In this document: positions 61,921 to 64,000 of the stretch, piece by piece
Layout: each line of letters starts with the position of its first letter
Position numbering within the stretch: the first letter of the stretch is position 1
DNA from: Chrysomallon squamiferum
Taxonomy: Eukaryota; Mollusca; Gastropoda; Neomphalida; Peltospiridae
NCBI GenBank assembly: GCA_012295275.1
Contig: CM022665.1
Coordinates: 7,428,976-7,492,975 of the forward strand
Reading direction: 5' to 3'
DNA length: 64,000 bases
Notes under the pieces: generated by a model
Database searches by the model: none
What the model was told of the DNA's origin: nothing
Seen by the model: the letters and a program-made list of their open reading frames with translations, nothing else
Program-made: the position numbers and the translations under genes

Positions 61921-63941
61921 TTAAGTATTGAAAAGCTGAATAAGATCTATATCAAAAACTGTCTGTACATAATTTGTTGTTTTTATTTTAGTTTATTTTA
62001 CTGATAAATTATTATCATTAATTTGTTTTTTTCTTGATGTTGTTGTATTTATTATATTATAATGTTTAACTTTCTTTTTTCTTTTTACATAGTATACATA
62101 TACATTTATTTTAATTTAGCGTTACTATATAGTCGGATCCAATAAGACAGAGACAAAGTTCCGGGTGTTGAAGATAGATCGAACAGAACCTCGAGAATTG
62201 ATAGTCCATGATGACAAGGTTTGAACTGATTCTTTATAAACAATATATTGTGTAAAATACATATGTAGCTCAGTGGATAGAGTGCAGGACTGAGTAATAA
62301 AAGATGTTGATCAGAATTTCAGTCATTGTCCTAGACTGGTTCATCAGTGGTTGTTATTTGTACTTTCCTAACTTCAGAAAGATGCTCACAAGAATATCTT
62401 GCGTAGTAGTAGTGCCAGTGGTTTTGTTTCTCTCTATTGTTTAACAAGTACCATGCTTTAACACTTAATGTCTGTTACTTATAATATGTTACCCTGTCTG
62501 TGGCAAATGCATACAAATCAGATAGAATGCCCAAAATGGATGTTTTTACCTTCACTGGGTACATTTCATTTGTATAAAAAATTATTATAGTATTCCAGTT
62601 ATTACTGTTATAAAAGGCTTTAAATTTCTCACTCAAAAGCAACATTTATTTGTCATGTATCTCTACAAGTAAATAAATTGTAAAATAGCATTTTGTGTAA
62701 AACCAGTTTTAAAATGTTGAAAATAAATATTTCAGGTAGAGTACAGTAAAACTGAAATCAGGAATATACTGACTATGATTAATGTTGGGAACCAGGCACA
62801 TCAGTCACAAAGAGGAAGTTCAGGTCTTTCCAAGACAGTATCAGCATTTGGCATTGTGGGTAGGACTTAAAATTGTTTTCACTGCTACACTTGGTCAAAT
62901 GATGATTATTATAAAATATTTTAATGCCCTTTCAGTTGGTAATTTAGTAATTTGGTCTGATGTATAGCATTTAGGATAGTTAGTCACCTGACTTTCAAAC
63001 TATTACAGTAAGTTAATGCAAATTAACAGAAATATGTCATCACAGGTTAATTGAAATTACAAATGCTGAAATCATCAGTGATGAATAGATACACAATACA
63101 TTAATAGTGAAACCACTGATTGTAAATGTATTATTTTAACTCACATGTTTGAATAATTCAGTCTTCATTTGAAACAGTTGATTATTATTCACCAGTATTC
63201 CTAATATTAAATTAATTTGAATATATATATTTTCAGCAAAAGAAGTAAGCTAAAAGAATTAATGTTTCCTTTTAATTGCTGATACCAGAAGCAAGAAATT
63301 TGAATTTAAAATGTTTATCTTCTGAGAAAAAAAAGAAAAAAAGAAAAAGTAATTGACAATTAACATTAATTGGAAACAGACAATTCTGTACATCTTTAAC
63401 TAGTTCCATTTTGGGTGCTTAACTAAATATTCTTAATACAGTTGCTTCATTTCATTCTGGCTTAATTTATGTAAACACAGATATGACTAAGTATGTTTAT
63501 GCATATTTCTTTCTGTTTGCAGGGTTTATTAGATTTTTGGAAGGTTATTACATTATACTTATAACAAAGAGAAGAAAGGTGGCATTATTGGGTTCTCATA
63601 CTATCTACAAAGTTGAGGATACCACAATGTTGTATATCCCAAATGATACTGTAAGATACTTTCATCCAGATGAAAGCAGGTAAAGTGTCTGTTTTGTGTT
63701 CCTGAATAATAAAAAAAATTATGATCTATAGATTCATACATGTATAATTTATTTATTGTCACAATTTTAATTTTATTTTTGGCATCTGTTTAATGATGTC
63801 ATGTCTGACATTGTTATGGATCAGTGAAACTTTTATATATTCTCTTGTAACAGAAGGTGTTTAACAGTTAACAATCATTTTTAATTTCAGATATGTGAGA
63901 ATGTTTCAGAATGTGGATTTGTCAAGTAATTTCTACTTCAG
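61257..63941 (+). CDS. FIG4: FIG4 phosphoinositide 5-phosphatase, N-terminal part (5 exons)
   Basis: Exons: 61257-61316, 62120-62218, 62736-62859, 63523-63679, 63891-63941. All are in phase, giving 163 codons plus 2 bases; the gene continues beyond the window. The product shows family blocks in order: [76 protein letters not shown], and [13 protein letters not shown]. These match the N-terminal Sac region of FIG4. FIG4 removes the 5-phosphate of PI(3,5)P2 and works with VAC14 and PIKfyve on endolysosomal membranes. The catalytic CX5R motif lies outside the window. The ATG has a good purine context and opens head-to-head with the PARP gene. Confidence 0.96.
61877..61921. repeat. (ATT)n microsatellite in FIG4 intron 1
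   Basis: About 15 ATT units. Confidence 0.9.
62264..62430 (+). mobile_element. tRNA-derived SINE in FIG4 intron 2
   Basis: A box-A-like TAGCTCAGTGGATAGAG (62266-62282) and a degenerate box-B-like GTTGATCAGAATTTC (62306-62320), with tRNA-like spacing, begin the element. A non-tRNA body follows. The head no longer folds as a good tRNA. It resembles tRNA-headed SINEs known from cephalopods; the 3' limit is uncertain. Confidence 0.65.
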
Positions 63942-64000
63942 GTAACTGTAATTTCTTATCTTTATTAATTGAAATGAGCTTTCTGTATGAAAAGATGAAA

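Noticed and set aside
62266-62320. Functional tRNA gene
   Set aside because: Box A is good but box B is degenerate and the arms do not pair well; a SINE head explains it.
1-64000. CRISPR array, bacterial operon or phage signals
   Set aside because: Repeats are microsatellites or irregular minisatellites without spacers; genes are spliced animal genes.

Overview
This window looks like eukaryotic nuclear DNA from an animal, most likely a mollusc and plausibly a cephalopod. It is very AT-rich. It carries many (TG)n, (AG)n, (ATT)n and poly-A/T tracts, long introns with GT..AG borders, a tRNA-derived SINE, and invertebrate-type DNA-transposon and LINE remnants. The protein families are animal ones. 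The mollusc/cephalopod assignment is an inference; the sequence contains no direct species marker.

Five protein-coding genes can be assembled exon by exon with consistent splice phases. (1) Minus strand, 1907-2765: a two-exon gene for a 192-residue protein with a ParB/sulfiredoxin-like 'NGNRRL' segment and a C-terminal membrane anchor. (2) Plus strand, 10196-26117: NEK9, a mitotic NIMA-family kinase with RCC1 repeats, in 24 exons (856 aa). (3) Plus strand, 31772-35032: an inhibitor-of-apoptosis protein (BIR-BIR-UBA-RING) in 6 exons (361 aa). (4) Minus strand, 60779 down to about 42551/42610: a PARP14-like ADP-ribosyltransferase (RNA-binding-like modules, KH-like region, three macro domains, WWE, PARP catalytic domain) in about 20 exons. 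(5) Plus strand from 61257, running off the window: the start of FIG4, the Sac-domain PI(3,5)P2 5-phosphatase (first 5 exons).

Layout: 1-10195 is the small gene plus about 7 kb of repeat-rich DNA. NEK9 fills 10-26 kb. A transposon-rich gap (26-31.7 kb) precedes the IAP gene. A 7.5 kb AT-rich gap lies between the convergent IAP and PARP genes. PARP and FIG4 are head-to-head across a 477-bp region that probably acts as a bidirectional promoter.

The strongest unusual signals are in the PARP gene. Two tandem copies of the exon that carries the catalytic tyrosine loop lie only 31 bp apart, with splice phases that make them mutually exclusive. The last exon carries what looks like a 2-base (CA) duplication that shifts the frame before the last beta strand and the third catalytic-triad position. 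A perfect GAAANNGAAA (interferon-response-type) motif sits in the shared promoter. The IAP gene has two in-frame alternative 3' splice sites, and the NEK9 gene has a possible 18-nt microexon. IAP (cell death) and PARP14-like (antiviral or stress ADP-ribosylation in vertebrates) are adjacent, but no functional link between them is shown by the sequence.
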